From NCBI RefSeq assembly GCF_002218085.1, contig NZ_BDUC01000005.1, positions 124,001 to 188,000 of the forward strand: DNA of 64,000 nucleotides. The letters are read 5' to 3'. The DNA comes from Tolypothrix sp. NIES-4075 (GTDB taxonomy: Bacteria; Cyanobacteriota; Cyanobacteriia; Cyanobacteriales; Nostocaceae). The position numbers and the translations under genes are program-made. The notes under the pieces are model-generated. The model was given only the letters and a program-made list of their open reading frames with translations. It did no database searches and had not been told where the DNA came from. Positions 34,720 through 43,035 of this stretch are shown here, piece by piece (the stretch's first letter is position 1; every line of letters begins with the position of its first letter).

Positions 34720-35241
34720 GTGCGTCACTCACAAAAAACAATGTGTCGGGTTCTTAAATTAGAGATAAAAGAAACGCAGGTAGAACTACTAGAGTTGTTG
34801 AGGCAGCAAAAAACTGGGTTTGGGAAAGAACGAATTCAAGCTTTGTATTTACTCAAAACTCGGCAAGTAGAAACGGTACAACACTTAGCAGTGGTACTGG
34901 GAAGAGGTCGGATAACGGTACAAAGATGGCTCCGGCTTTACAGAGATGGAGGATTAAACCACCTACTCGAACAAAGAAAGAGTCCGGGACGGACAAAAAC
35001 CATACCACTTGAGGTGCGATCGCTAATTAAACAAGAATTGTCTGAGCCAGAAGGATTTAAAAGCTACGAGGAAGTCCAGACCTGGCTTTTAGCGTCTGAA
35101 GGAATCAAAGCATCTTACAAGGTTGTGCATGAAGTTGTCCGTTACAAACTAAAAGCGAAATTAAAAGCACCGCGCCCACGTAGCATAAAACAACACAAGG
35201 GCATAGAGGAAGACTTTAAAAAAAACTTCCGGCATGGCTAA
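34720..35241 (+). CDS. IS630 transposase, N-terminal frame (orfA)
   Basis: This 173-residue frame is the DNA-binding half of the transposase. It includes a helix-turn-helix (QHLAVVLGRGRITVQRWL) and a second winged-helix/linker region (LIKQELSEPEGFKSYEEVQT, IKASYKVVHEVVRYKL). It stops soon after an A8 run. A -1 shift at A-AAA-AAC (35220-35226) would join it to the catalytic frame: after the shift the sequence reads LPAWLKLIKKYLISPLEQYR, in line with IS630 proteins. The start is GTG 34720, and an ATG occurs at 34741. Confidence 0.85.
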   Translation: MRHSQKTMCRVLKLEIKETQVELLELLRQQKTGFGKERIQALYLLKTRQVETVQHLAVVLGRGRITVQRWLRLYRDGGLNHLLEQRKSPGRTKTIPLEVRSLIKQELSEPEGFKSYEEVQTWLLASEGIKASYKVVHEVVRYKLKAKLKAPRPRSIKQHKGIEEDFKKNFRHG

Positions 35242-35813
35242 AACTAATAAAAAAGTATTTAATATCACCATTAGAGCAATATCGAAAAGTACGTTATTGG
35301 TGTGGAGATGAAAGTAGATTTGGTCTACAAACTATAACGGGAAAGTTAATAACGCTTACAGGCGTGAAACCAGTTGGATTTACGCAGTGGAAGCGAGATA
35401 ACTTTTATATCTATGGAGTTGTAGAACCATTAACGGGAGACAACTTTGTCCTTGAATTTTCACATCTAGATACTGTTTGTTTTGAAATATTTTTAGAAAA
35501 ATTAGCTGCATTATATCCAGAAGACTTACATATAATCCAAGTAGATAATGGTGCATTTCATTTTAGTAATTATTTACAAGTACCGGAGAATATAATTCTC
35601 TTGTTTCAGCCTCCACATACACCCGAAGTCAATCCAATTGAGAGGTTATGGAAAGAAATAAAAAAAACTTTGAGATGGGAATGTTTTCAAACATTAGATG
35701 AGTTGCGAGAGGCTGTGTGGAAACAGTTAGATCAATTGAGTGCTTATCAAGTCAAATCTATCACTGGATGGGATTTTATTTTGGAGGCTTTATTTGTATC
35801 AGGCTTTTCGTGA
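35226..35813 (+). CDS. IS630 transposase, catalytic frame (orfB, probably made by -1 frameshift)
   Basis: The open frame from about 35226 encodes the DDE domain. The first Asp lies in WCGDESRFGL, the second in IIQVDNGAFHF, and the Glu in TPEVNPIERLWKEI. The frame has no good start of its own before a GTG at 35364, which would lose the first Asp. It is therefore most likely translated as a fusion with the N-terminal frame. The stop TGA 35811-35813 lies inside the right inverted end. It cuts and pastes the element at TA sites. Confidence 0.82.
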   Translation, partial: LPAWLKLIKKYLISPLEQYRKVRYWCGDESRFGLQTITGKLITLTGVKPVGFTQWKRDNFYIYGVVEPLTGDNFVLEFSHLDTVCFEIFLEKLAALYPEDLHIIQVDNGAFHFSNYLQVPENIILLFQPPHTPEVNPIERLWKEIKKTLRWECFQTLDELREAVWKQLDQLSAYQVKSITGWDFILEALFVSGFS

Positions 35814-36010
35814 AACGGTATTACTACAAAGTATCAAACCCTAGTGGAGAACCGGAGTATACTAGAAAAAGTTGGGAGTTTTGAATTGTTAATTTATAAC
35901 TTATGAGGGGAGCAACAATCAAATTTCGGGGATCAAGACTAATAGCAAAACTTTTTGCCTCCTCTTAAACTCCTAACTCCTAATTCCTAACTCTTAACTT
36001 ATTACAGCCT

Positions 36011-36448
36011 GTGGAACTATCGTGTAAATCAGAATACGCAATTCTTGCCTTATTAGAGTTGGCAACTCATTACCAAAGCGGCGAACCGCAGCAAATTCGC
36101 ACCATTGCGGCACAACAAAATATACCCGATCGCTATCTGGAACAACTGCTGGCAACTTTGAGACGTGGAGGTATAGTCAAAAGCCAACGCGGGTCAAAGG
36201 GTGGCTATATCCTGTCGCGAGAACCTTGGAAAATAACACTTTTCGAGGTGATAGGATGTTTGGAAGGGTTAGATGTGCGGACGTGTGATGAAGATGTCCA
36301 GCCGAAAACTGTAGACAGTGGTGTTATAGAAGAAGTCTGGCAAGAAGCACGTCAAGCAGCAAACGCAGTTTTGGAAAAACACACGCTTCAGGATCTCCGT
36401 GAAAAACGAGATGCACGGCGGCAGTTAGATATCATGTACTACATTTAA
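36011..36448 (+). CDS. Rrf2-family transcription regulator
   Basis: The 145-residue protein starts at GTG 36011 with a typical Rrf2 winged helix: LSCKSEYAILALLELA, IRTIAAQQNIPDRYLEQLLA and GSKGGYILSREPWKITLFEV. It has only two cysteines in the usual cluster region (IGCLEGL and RTCDED), not the three of IscR, so an iron-sulfur cluster is doubtful. CymR-like cysteine control or another signal is possible. It is preceded by a 7-mer repeat tract. Confidence 0.85.
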   Translation: MELSCKSEYAILALLELATHYQSGEPQQIRTIAAQQNIPDRYLEQLLATLRRGGIVKSQRGSKGGYILSREPWKITLFEVIGCLEGLDVRTCDEDVQPKTVDSGVIEEVWQEARQAANAVLEKHTLQDLREKRDARRQLDIMYYI

Positions 36449-36550
36449 TCAAGAGTCAAAAGTGAAAAGTCAAGAGTTAAGAGTCAAGAGTGCTTAGACT
36501 CTGGACTGTTGAGTGTATCAGCTAGTATTAAGTAACGCTAAATTGGAGTA

Positions 36551-37246
36551 ATGACATCTAACCACTACGAAACTCTTAAAGTAAGTCCTCTTGCAAGCCA
36601 AGCGGAAATTAAGCAAGCTTATCGCCGCTTGGTGAAATTATTTCATCCGGATACTAATCAACAAACAGCAGACCGCGACCAGATTATACACATTAATGCA
36701 GCATACGAGGTTTTAGGCGACGCACAAAGTCGCCTAAATTATGACCAAAAACTGCGCGATAAGTCCCAAAAATCTCAAAGCGATCGCCAACAGCGCACAG
36801 CAGCAGCTCAACAGCGTTACAAAGCAGCAAGGCGAACCGGACGCGATATTGATGACCAAATTGAGGCATGGCTCCACTTAGTCTATCAACCAGTCAATCG
36901 CTTAGTTGATGGCATTCTCAATTCTCTAGAAGACCAAATCGATCAACTAGCTGCCGATCCCTTTGATGATGAACTGTTAGAAGAATTTCAAGATTACTTA
37001 AACACCTGTCGAAATGACCTCAAGCAAGCGCAAATTAGTTTTCGTTCTCTACCAAATCCCCCAAGTTTAGCAAGAGCTGCGGCTCACCTCTACTACAGCC
37101 TGAATCGAATCGCCGATGGGCTTGACGAGTTAGAATTTTTCCCTTTGAACTACGATGAGCATTATCTGCACACTGGACACGAAATGTTCCGCATCGCTAC
37201 AAGATTGCACCGCGAAGCGCAAGAATCTATAGATATATATGTATAG
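36551..37246 (+). CDS. J-domain (DnaJ-like) co-chaperone
   Basis: The 231-residue protein has an N-terminal J domain (about 5-68) with the HPD tripeptide in LVKLFHPDTNQ, so it can stimulate an Hsp70 ATPase. No zinc-finger or DnaJ C-terminal substrate domains follow. In their place lies a helical region (about 75-230) that probably recruits a specific client. It lies in a short run of co-directional but separately spaced genes. Confidence 0.87.
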   Translation: MTSNHYETLKVSPLASQAEIKQAYRRLVKLFHPDTNQQTADRDQIIHINAAYEVLGDAQSRLNYDQKLRDKSQKSQSDRQQRTAAAQQRYKAARRTGRDIDDQIEAWLHLVYQPVNRLVDGILNSLEDQIDQLAADPFDDELLEEFQDYLNTCRNDLKQAQISFRSLPNPPSLARAAAHLYYSLNRIADGLDELEFFPLNYDEHYLHTGHEMFRIATRLHREAQESIDIYV

Positions 37247-37424
37247 GGTTAGTTATATGTTAGTAGTTCTTTGTTACTAGTTAGTCGTTATAACCAACAA
37301 CCATCAACGCTCCAACGCTCCAACGCTCCCACTAACAACTAATCACTAACAAACAACAAAGGAATTAGTTATCCTGGAATAAGTGAAAGTTTAAGAAATT
37401 TTAAATTCTGCTGACAGGATACTC

Positions 37425-38297
37425 ATGCAATGCATTGTTAATCGCCGCGCTCAGTTTTCCGCAAGTCATCGGTATTGGTTACCAGAACTAAGTGAAGCAG
37501 AGAATATTGATAAATTTGGTGCTTGTTCGCGATTTCCCGGACATGGGCATAACTATGTTCTATTTGTCTCTTTAGCTGGGGAATTAGATAAATATGGCAT
37601 GGTGCTGAATTTGTCTGATGTGAAACACGCAATTAAGCAAGAAGTTACAAGCCAACTAGACTTTTCTTATCTCAACGATGTGTGGACAGAATTTCAACAA
37701 ACTCTGCCCACTACAGAGAATATCGCACGAGTTATCTGGCAGCGCCTAGCACCCCACTTGCCTGTAGTCCGCGTGCAGTTGTTTGAAAATCCTGAACTTT
37801 GGGCAGATTATATGGGAAACTTAATGGAAGCTTACCTTACTACCAGCACACACTTTAGTGCCGCTCACAGATTGGCTCACCCGAACCTCAGCGACAAAGA
37901 GAACGCGGAGATTTACGGTAAATGCGCTCGGACTCACGGTCACGGACACAACTATCATTTAGAAGTTACCGTAAAAGGAGAAATTGACCCGCGCACCGGG
38001 ATGATTGTGGATTTAGGTGGTTTGAATCAAGCCATACAAGATTACGTTGTCGAGCCATTCGACCACACCTTTTTAAACAAAGATATTGCTTACTTTGGCG
38101 AAGTAGTCCCCACTGCTGAGAATATCGCACTTTACATCAGTAATTTGCTGCGATCGCCTATTCAAGAATTGGGAGCAAAGCTTTACAAAGTTAAACTCAT
38201 CGAGAGTCCGAATAACTCCTGCGAAATCTACTGCACCGAGTCAGAATCAAACTCAGCCAGTGCCCTAGAAAATCAGCGAGTTTTAATGCGTGTATAG
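37425..38297 (+). CDS. Double-domain 6-pyruvoyl/6-carboxy-tetrahydropterin synthase-like protein
   Basis: The 290-residue protein contains two PTPS domains (about 1-130 and 135-270). Each has a zinc set: FSASHRY (His15) with GHGHNY (His40, His42), and FSAAHRL (His148) with THGHGHNY. Each also has the catalytic Cys (Cys34 in CSRF, Cys167 in CART). The second keeps the Asp-His pair (FDHTFLN, 213-214). The first has Asp-Phe (LDFSYLN), so only the second domain looks fully active. It may act in queuosine (QueD-like) or pterin synthesis. Confidence 0.87.
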   Translation: MQCIVNRRAQFSASHRYWLPELSEAENIDKFGACSRFPGHGHNYVLFVSLAGELDKYGMVLNLSDVKHAIKQEVTSQLDFSYLNDVWTEFQQTLPTTENIARVIWQRLAPHLPVVRVQLFENPELWADYMGNLMEAYLTTSTHFSAAHRLAHPNLSDKENAEIYGKCARTHGHGHNYHLEVTVKGEIDPRTGMIVDLGGLNQAIQDYVVEPFDHTFLNKDIAYFGEVVPTAENIALYISNLLRSPIQELGAKLYKVKLIESPNNSCEIYCTESESNSASALENQRVLMRV

Positions 38298-38760
38298 CTC
38301 ACATCATATATAAATTTAACAATTAGGGTAGACATCTTGTCTGCCCTTTTTATATTTGACTTGAAATTAATAGTGGTTGCATAGTGCCCCATATAATTAT
38401 TGGGTTAACAATACCAATTAACTAAGATAATTATATCAAGCTCTTAACATCATCGATATAAATATCAAAGCTGTGAAAGGATTTTTCATTGCAAATAATC
38501 GCTTTTTCTCAAATTATAGACTCTTAGACAGCGATTTTGAAATGAATGTATCATATCAGGTCATCAAAGCTTTCAGCAGAGTGTGTTCTCAAAAATGAAA
38601 CCTCCTGTTAAATATTTTCTAACTTCTCAACAAATTATACTTAAACCAATTTTAACCATCTCTTTCTCAATCTATTTATCTTGAGAGATTTTTCCAAAAT
38701 TCTTATATCTACGGCGCTCTCGTTTACTCCTCAACCATTAGCACGTAGATTGCTAACTAA
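38298..38760. other. Intergenic region between convergent genes
   Basis: This 463-bp region begins with a terminator for the PTPS-like gene (38326-38351). The rest is AT-rich, with no ORF or RNA that I can support. Confidence 0.4.
38326..38351 (+). terminator. Rho-independent terminator of the PTPS-like gene
   Basis: GGGTAGAC and GTCTGCCC form an 8-bp stem (one G-T pair) with a 5-nt loop, followed by TTTTTAT. Confidence 0.85.
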
Positions 38761-39729
38761 TTAAAAATATTGCCGTCGCGCTGAACGTCTTAAATAGCGG
38801 TAAATTAGCCACGCTATCATTGCGAAAATTAGACTTAGTAGAAAGCGGGGAAATATAAACCAGAAAACATCAGGGTAAAAAAGCTGCGACAGACTTAAGG
38901 GGCTGATAATTCTTCCCATCAAAAAAAGCCCAAAAATTGCATTTCCACCTATCATCAGCGCAAACAGCACTAAACCCCGTTGCCAGTTACGAAGCTTGGG
39001 TGTATAGCCAGAAATCAGAGTAATCGGCGGTTTGCTTTGCACTTTTCGCAATAATTGCTCGAATCGCCAAAACATCCACAATAGAAACGGAAACAAACCA
39101 TAGCTGAGGAAGCTTAACGGTGCTGGGTAACGCCAAGCACTAGAGAGAAGATTAACTAAAGCATGACAAATTATTGAATTTAGCCAAGCGCTGGGAATAA
39201 CTTTTTTGTATCGAGATAAACGAATGTATGAGCCAATAAATATTCCCAGCGCATAACCCCAAGGAGCCGAGAACAAAGCGTGGACAGGGGTACCGATCGC
39301 ACGCTCAAAAATTGTTGCCGTGCCATTGTAAAGATAAATCCAGTTTTCTTGAGCGGTGAATCCAAAGGCAACAGCTATGGTGAAGAGAAAAACGCTACCG
39401 GGTCGTAATTGATACTTGCGTTGAAAATAGCAAGTTGGGGCAATAACCGCTGCTAACTTACAGCCTTCTTCTATCGGACCAATCTCCACAAGCTGCCGCA
39501 GGGCGATACCAAAAAGGGATTTATTCATCTGCTGCCAGTCTACAATCGAGTTGGCTACAGTTTCAAAAATCCATTCTAGGCTCAGAGCGATGAAACCAGA
39601 TATTGCCCCGACGATAAAGAACAATAGTAGCCTTAGCAAAGATAGGGCAGTCGAGACACGGCAATAGTAATAAGCAAGAAGCAGCAGCGGTGGTATAACG
39701 GCACACAGCAGTAGAGATAAATCAGCCAC
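38761..39729 (-). CDS. PrsW-family intramembrane protease-like protein
   Basis: The 322-residue protein has about eight hydrophobic segments. The PrsW landmarks are present: GPIEEGCKLAA (paired glutamates), VAFGFTAQENWIYLY and histidines in later helices (GTPVHALFSAPWGY, ICHALVNLL). PrsW-type glutamate proteases cut anti-sigma factors or other membrane proteins. The target here is not evident. The start is GTG 39729, overlapping the end of the upstream methyltransferase by 8 bp, so the genes are translationally coupled. Confidence 0.82.
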   Translation of the reverse strand: MADLSLLLCAVIPPLLLLAYYYCRVSTALSLLRLLLFFIVGAISGFIALSLEWIFETVANSIVDWQQMNKSLFGIALRQLVEIGPIEEGCKLAAVIAPTCYFQRKYQLRPGSVFLFTIAVAFGFTAQENWIYLYNGTATIFERAIGTPVHALFSAPWGYALGIFIGSYIRLSRYKKVIPSAWLNSIICHALVNLLSSAWRYPAPLSFLSYGLFPFLLWMFWRFEQLLRKVQSKPPITLISGYTPKLRNWQRGLVLFALMIGGNAIFGLFLMGRIISPLSLSQLFYPDVFWFIFPRFLLSLIFAMIAWLIYRYLRRSARRQYF

Positions 39730-40639
39730 TCATCTGAGCAATAACGGTACGGTGACGGGGGGTGTTGCGAGTGATGCTAGGTGCATTAAAACCTGCCTCG
39801 ATCAGGGTTTGTTCAATGTCTAAGGCAAAATATTCGTCTAAATACGGTTCAGTACTTTTGAGCAGTGTCAAAATGTAAGGCGGCATCTGCGTATAAATTT
39901 CCGATTTGGGATTCATATCCATGATTGCCAAATATCCACCCGGACGCAGCAGACGCCGCGCTTCTGTAAAAATCTCTTTGGTTGCTGACTGGGGCAATTC
40001 GTGGCACATCAGGAAAATTGAGACTAAATCAAATGATGCATCTGATAGCCCAGTTGATTCGGCAGGGGCATGAACCCAATTTATTTTACAATTGTGTTGC
40101 TGTTCTCGGTAGTGAGCAACAGCTAAAAAGTAAGGAGATAAGTCTAAGCCTGTGATTTTGGCTTGGGGATAAATCTTTTGCAAAGCAAAGGTACTCAAAC
40201 CCACGCTGCACCCCATGTCTAAAATGTCTTGCGGTTGATGGGGAATTTGTGCTTTAAGGATATCGTGATATGAGGCACGCAATTTTGGATCGCCTAGCGC
40301 TTCCGCATCCTGCCATATTTTAGCGTGGACAGCGTAAGCAGCGGGTTCTACTTCAAAAGCCGCTTGCCAGCTTAAATTTCCGGTTTCGTAAGCGTGAAAT
40401 GAGGTGAGGTAATATTGTGGGTAAGAAAGCTGGGGATTTTGGACTTGAGCTAAATCGCTTTCCCAATTACGCGCTTTTAGTGTCTCTACTTCTTTGTTCC
40501 AAGATACACCCATTTTTTCAGAGCGTTTGATCATCATTTGTCTGGCTTGGTGTTTGGCTAGGCTGTATAGCGGCTTAATTGCTAAGATGCGATTCACCAA
40601 ACGGGAGGTTAAGTCAGGAGCAGTTTTTACAGCAGTCAT
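39722..40639 (-). CDS. Class I SAM-dependent methyltransferase
   Basis: The 305-residue protein has a ~120-residue N-terminal extension (HQARQMMIKRSEKMGV). A Rossmann methyltransferase core follows: motif I LDMGCSVGLSTFAL, acidic GLDLSPYF, NWVHAPAESTG, FLMCHELPQ and LRPGGYLAIMDMN. It probably acts on a small molecule or lipid, but nothing shows which. It starts at ATG 40639 and is coupled to the PrsW-like gene. Confidence 0.8.
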   Translation of the reverse strand: MTAVKTAPDLTSRLVNRILAIKPLYSLAKHQARQMMIKRSEKMGVSWNKEVETLKARNWESDLAQVQNPQLSYPQYYLTSFHAYETGNLSWQAAFEVEPAAYAVHAKIWQDAEALGDPKLRASYHDILKAQIPHQPQDILDMGCSVGLSTFALQKIYPQAKITGLDLSPYFLAVAHYREQQHNCKINWVHAPAESTGLSDASFDLVSIFLMCHELPQSATKEIFTEARRLLRPGGYLAIMDMNPKSEIYTQMPPYILTLLKSTEPYLDEYFALDIEQTLIEAGFNAPSITRNTPRHRTVIAQMSG

Positions 40640-40699
40640 TAGTAAATTTGGTTTAACTATTTTTCTACTTTAGGCATCATAAAAGTCTGTTGATCAAAA

Positions 40700-40760
40700 T
40701 GACAATCCGTAATGGGTAATGGGGAATGGGGAATGGGGAATGGGTAATGGGAAAATTTCT
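40700..40760. repeat. Short tandem 7-mer repeat tract (GGGGAAT type)
   Basis: Consecutive GGGGAAT and GGGTAAT heptamers form a short tandemly repeated sequence typical of filamentous cyanobacteria. A similar tract lies at 59657-59706. Confidence 0.85.
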
Positions 40761-40859
40761 TCAGGGTCAAGGGAAAGGGGGAAAGGTTAAGAAAAACCTC
40801 TTGCTTTACCCAAAACCCTTTACCCTTTTCCCCTCTTGATATGACCAATTACCAATTCG

Positions 40860-42518
40860 CTATTTAGCGGTTTTTGGTTTGAGTGCTAACAACATTTCTA
40901 GTTGAGAGGTGGATTTGTCGAGACTGGTAGCGGTTACACCGAGTCCACGAATGGAACTGAGGATGGCAGCGGCTTCTGGGGGGATGGCTTGACCTTGGAC
41001 GGCATAACGACTTGCAAGAGAAACGGTTTTATCCATATCTAGGTAGAGAAAGCCACCGTTAGGTTTTTGTAAAGAACTGGTGACGGCTTTAAAGTTGTCG
41101 CTGTTGTCGAGAGATTGAGTTTTGGGTTGGGCGATCGCTTCACCTATCGGACCACCCAACGCCAAAAATACGGTATCTTGATCTAACCAACCATGTGCTA
41201 ACAATGCACCTTGTTGGGGAATTTGCCATTCAGTTACATCTTTACCACCGATATTTCTTTGAGCGACGTTAATTTTTTGGCTTTTGGCGAGGTTATCTAA
41301 TTTTAAGAAGGTGGATTCAGCGGTTTTGCGATCGCTTGTGTCAAATACAAATGCTCCACCGACACCAAGTTGTGCTAAAATACCTTGATTGGAAGGAATC
41401 GCCGCAAAACCAAATTCCCCATTCATCCACCCGAAAATATCTTTATCTAAGTCAAAATTTACCGCTTTAAGCTGTCCGCGAGCTTGTTCGATTAGTTGCT
41501 TAAATTCCGGATAATCTTTTGACTGTTCGACTACTGCTGACCACCAACTGCTGATCCCCTGTCCGTTAATTAGCGCTAAAGTATCAGCGGGAAAGTTCGC
41601 TACTACTTTCGCGCTCGTGTTTTGATACTGAAATTTGCTGAGTTGCGGATCTAAATTGGCGATCGCTTTCATCCGCACTCCCGCATCATCAATACCAATA
41701 TCCGCTACCATCGATTTGACCTGCTTCAACTGCTTCAGCGTTTGTGGAGGTATCGCAGTTTGGGAATTTGTCGCTATTAATTGCTGTACCATCCCGCCAT
41801 AGTCTGGTACGTAAATTTGCGCCACAGTATTTTTTACATCTACCTTATTCGCAAAAACGCTGTTTGCGCCTTCTTTACTCGCAAACGATGGCTGTCCTTT
41901 ATACGTATCGATGGAATTTTCTACACTTTGCCTTGATGGAGCCAGTACCACGTAAGTATTATTTAAAACCGCACTGTATGAAGGTTTACCCTTACCTGTA
42001 GTTTCGGTAATTTTTTCGCCTTTGTAGTCAATTTCCTTTGTGGTTACGCCTTTTTCTTGCTTTAATTTTTTAGCAAAATTTAAGGCAGCGAGTTTATCCT
42101 TAATTCCCACCACCATCAAAATATTCGCTTGGAGTGTCGCTGTTCCCGTATTTGGAGTTGGGTTTGCTGGAGTTGATGGTAGCACAGCAATCATCACACC
42201 ACCTACCCAAGGCTTTAAATCTTTTTCATAAGAAATATTACTTTCTGTAAGCAAATCTTTATTTAAGCTATCCAGACCTTTTGCGACTATTTTTTGTGCT
42301 TCTGGAGTACCAAACTGCTGTAACTTCGCCCAAGCTTGAGGGTCAGTAGATACATAAGTTGCGATAAATGCTGTAGAAGGGACTATTTTAGCACTTGCCA
42401 AAGCGCCTGAACTATCGCCAAACGGTCCTTTTAGATACATATAAGCTGCTATACTTCCTGTGACAATTACAGCAGCGCCAATCGCAGGAATTAAAAATTT
42501 TGATTTAGTTTCGGGCAT
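40860..42518 (-). CDS. DUF3352 protein, membrane-anchored
   Basis: The 552-residue protein has one N-terminal membrane helix (about 10-28, FLIPAIGAAVIVTGSIAAYM). A long soluble region follows, with repeated KxxFAxK and TYVVLAPSRQSVENSI segments, typical of the DUF3352 family in cyanobacteria. The bulk is probably periplasmic. The function is unknown. It starts at ATG 42518 and stands alone. Confidence 0.8.
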   Translation of the reverse strand: MPETKSKFLIPAIGAAVIVTGSIAAYMYLKGPFGDSSGALASAKIVPSTAFIATYVSTDPQAWAKLQQFGTPEAQKIVAKGLDSLNKDLLTESNISYEKDLKPWVGGVMIAVLPSTPANPTPNTGTATLQANILMVVGIKDKLAALNFAKKLKQEKGVTTKEIDYKGEKITETTGKGKPSYSAVLNNTYVVLAPSRQSVENSIDTYKGQPSFASKEGANSVFANKVDVKNTVAQIYVPDYGGMVQQLIATNSQTAIPPQTLKQLKQVKSMVADIGIDDAGVRMKAIANLDPQLSKFQYQNTSAKVVANFPADTLALINGQGISSWWSAVVEQSKDYPEFKQLIEQARGQLKAVNFDLDKDIFGWMNGEFGFAAIPSNQGILAQLGVGGAFVFDTSDRKTAESTFLKLDNLAKSQKINVAQRNIGGKDVTEWQIPQQGALLAHGWLDQDTVFLALGGPIGEAIAQPKTQSLDNSDNFKAVTSSLQKPNGGFLYLDMDKTVSLASRYAVQGQAIPPEAAAILSSIRGLGVTATSLDKSTSQLEMLLALKPKTAK

Positions 42519-43035
42519 TGATGTTATCCTATTTTCCTCAAATTGTTACTGAGGCTTGTACAAGCGTCATGGTGGAGTTTGCTGATTTATTGTTCTTTTT
42601 GACAAATGTAGCGTTATTTACTAAGGGCTTTAGTAATACAAAGAACTCACTCAAAGGAAATTCCTCCAAAAATTACTTCAATGGGGTGAGGAATGAATCC
42701 GTAAATGGTATGTTGTTAATTCCCACATGAGTGAGCGCGATCGCTCTCTGGTCAGCTATTCTAAGCTATAGAAACGCTTGTATTGTATTGACACTCTAGT
42801 AAGCGCGATCGCGCGCGTAAAGCGCTGTTAATCAAGTGTCAAAGGGGTGCGATCGCAATCAGTGAGTGCATTTATTGAAGACAGATACCAGAGGGAAACC
42901 TTTTTGTGGAACTGTCCTCCTTAACTAACGACCATTCATTGCTGTGTTGACTTGGGCAAAAAACACTTCTTTCGCTATTTGTCTTATCTAGAATCAGTAA
43001 GAGTTTTCGTATCCGTTCAAGGTTAGTAAGTATCA
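42519..43035. other. Intergenic region between divergent DUF3352 and pepN genes
   Basis: This 517-bp region holds a HIP1-rich palindrome (42799-42831, AAGCGCGATCGCGCGCG with a partner AAAGCGCT). It has no ORF with protein-like composition. Promoters for both flanking genes should lie here. Confidence 0.4.

Larger units (their letters stand above)
34685..35818 (+). mobile_element. IS630-family insertion sequence, complete
   Basis: The 1134-bp element is bounded by TA dinucleotides (34683-34684 and 35819-35820), the usual IS630/Tc1 target duplication. It has ~27-bp imperfect inverted ends, CCATTTCACTAAAAATATGA on the left and, read inward from the right, CCGTTTCACGAAAAGCCTGA. It encodes a two-frame transposase. 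It has inserted within a gtagtaagcgct-type palindrome that continues on its right side (TTACTAC). Confidence 0.9.
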
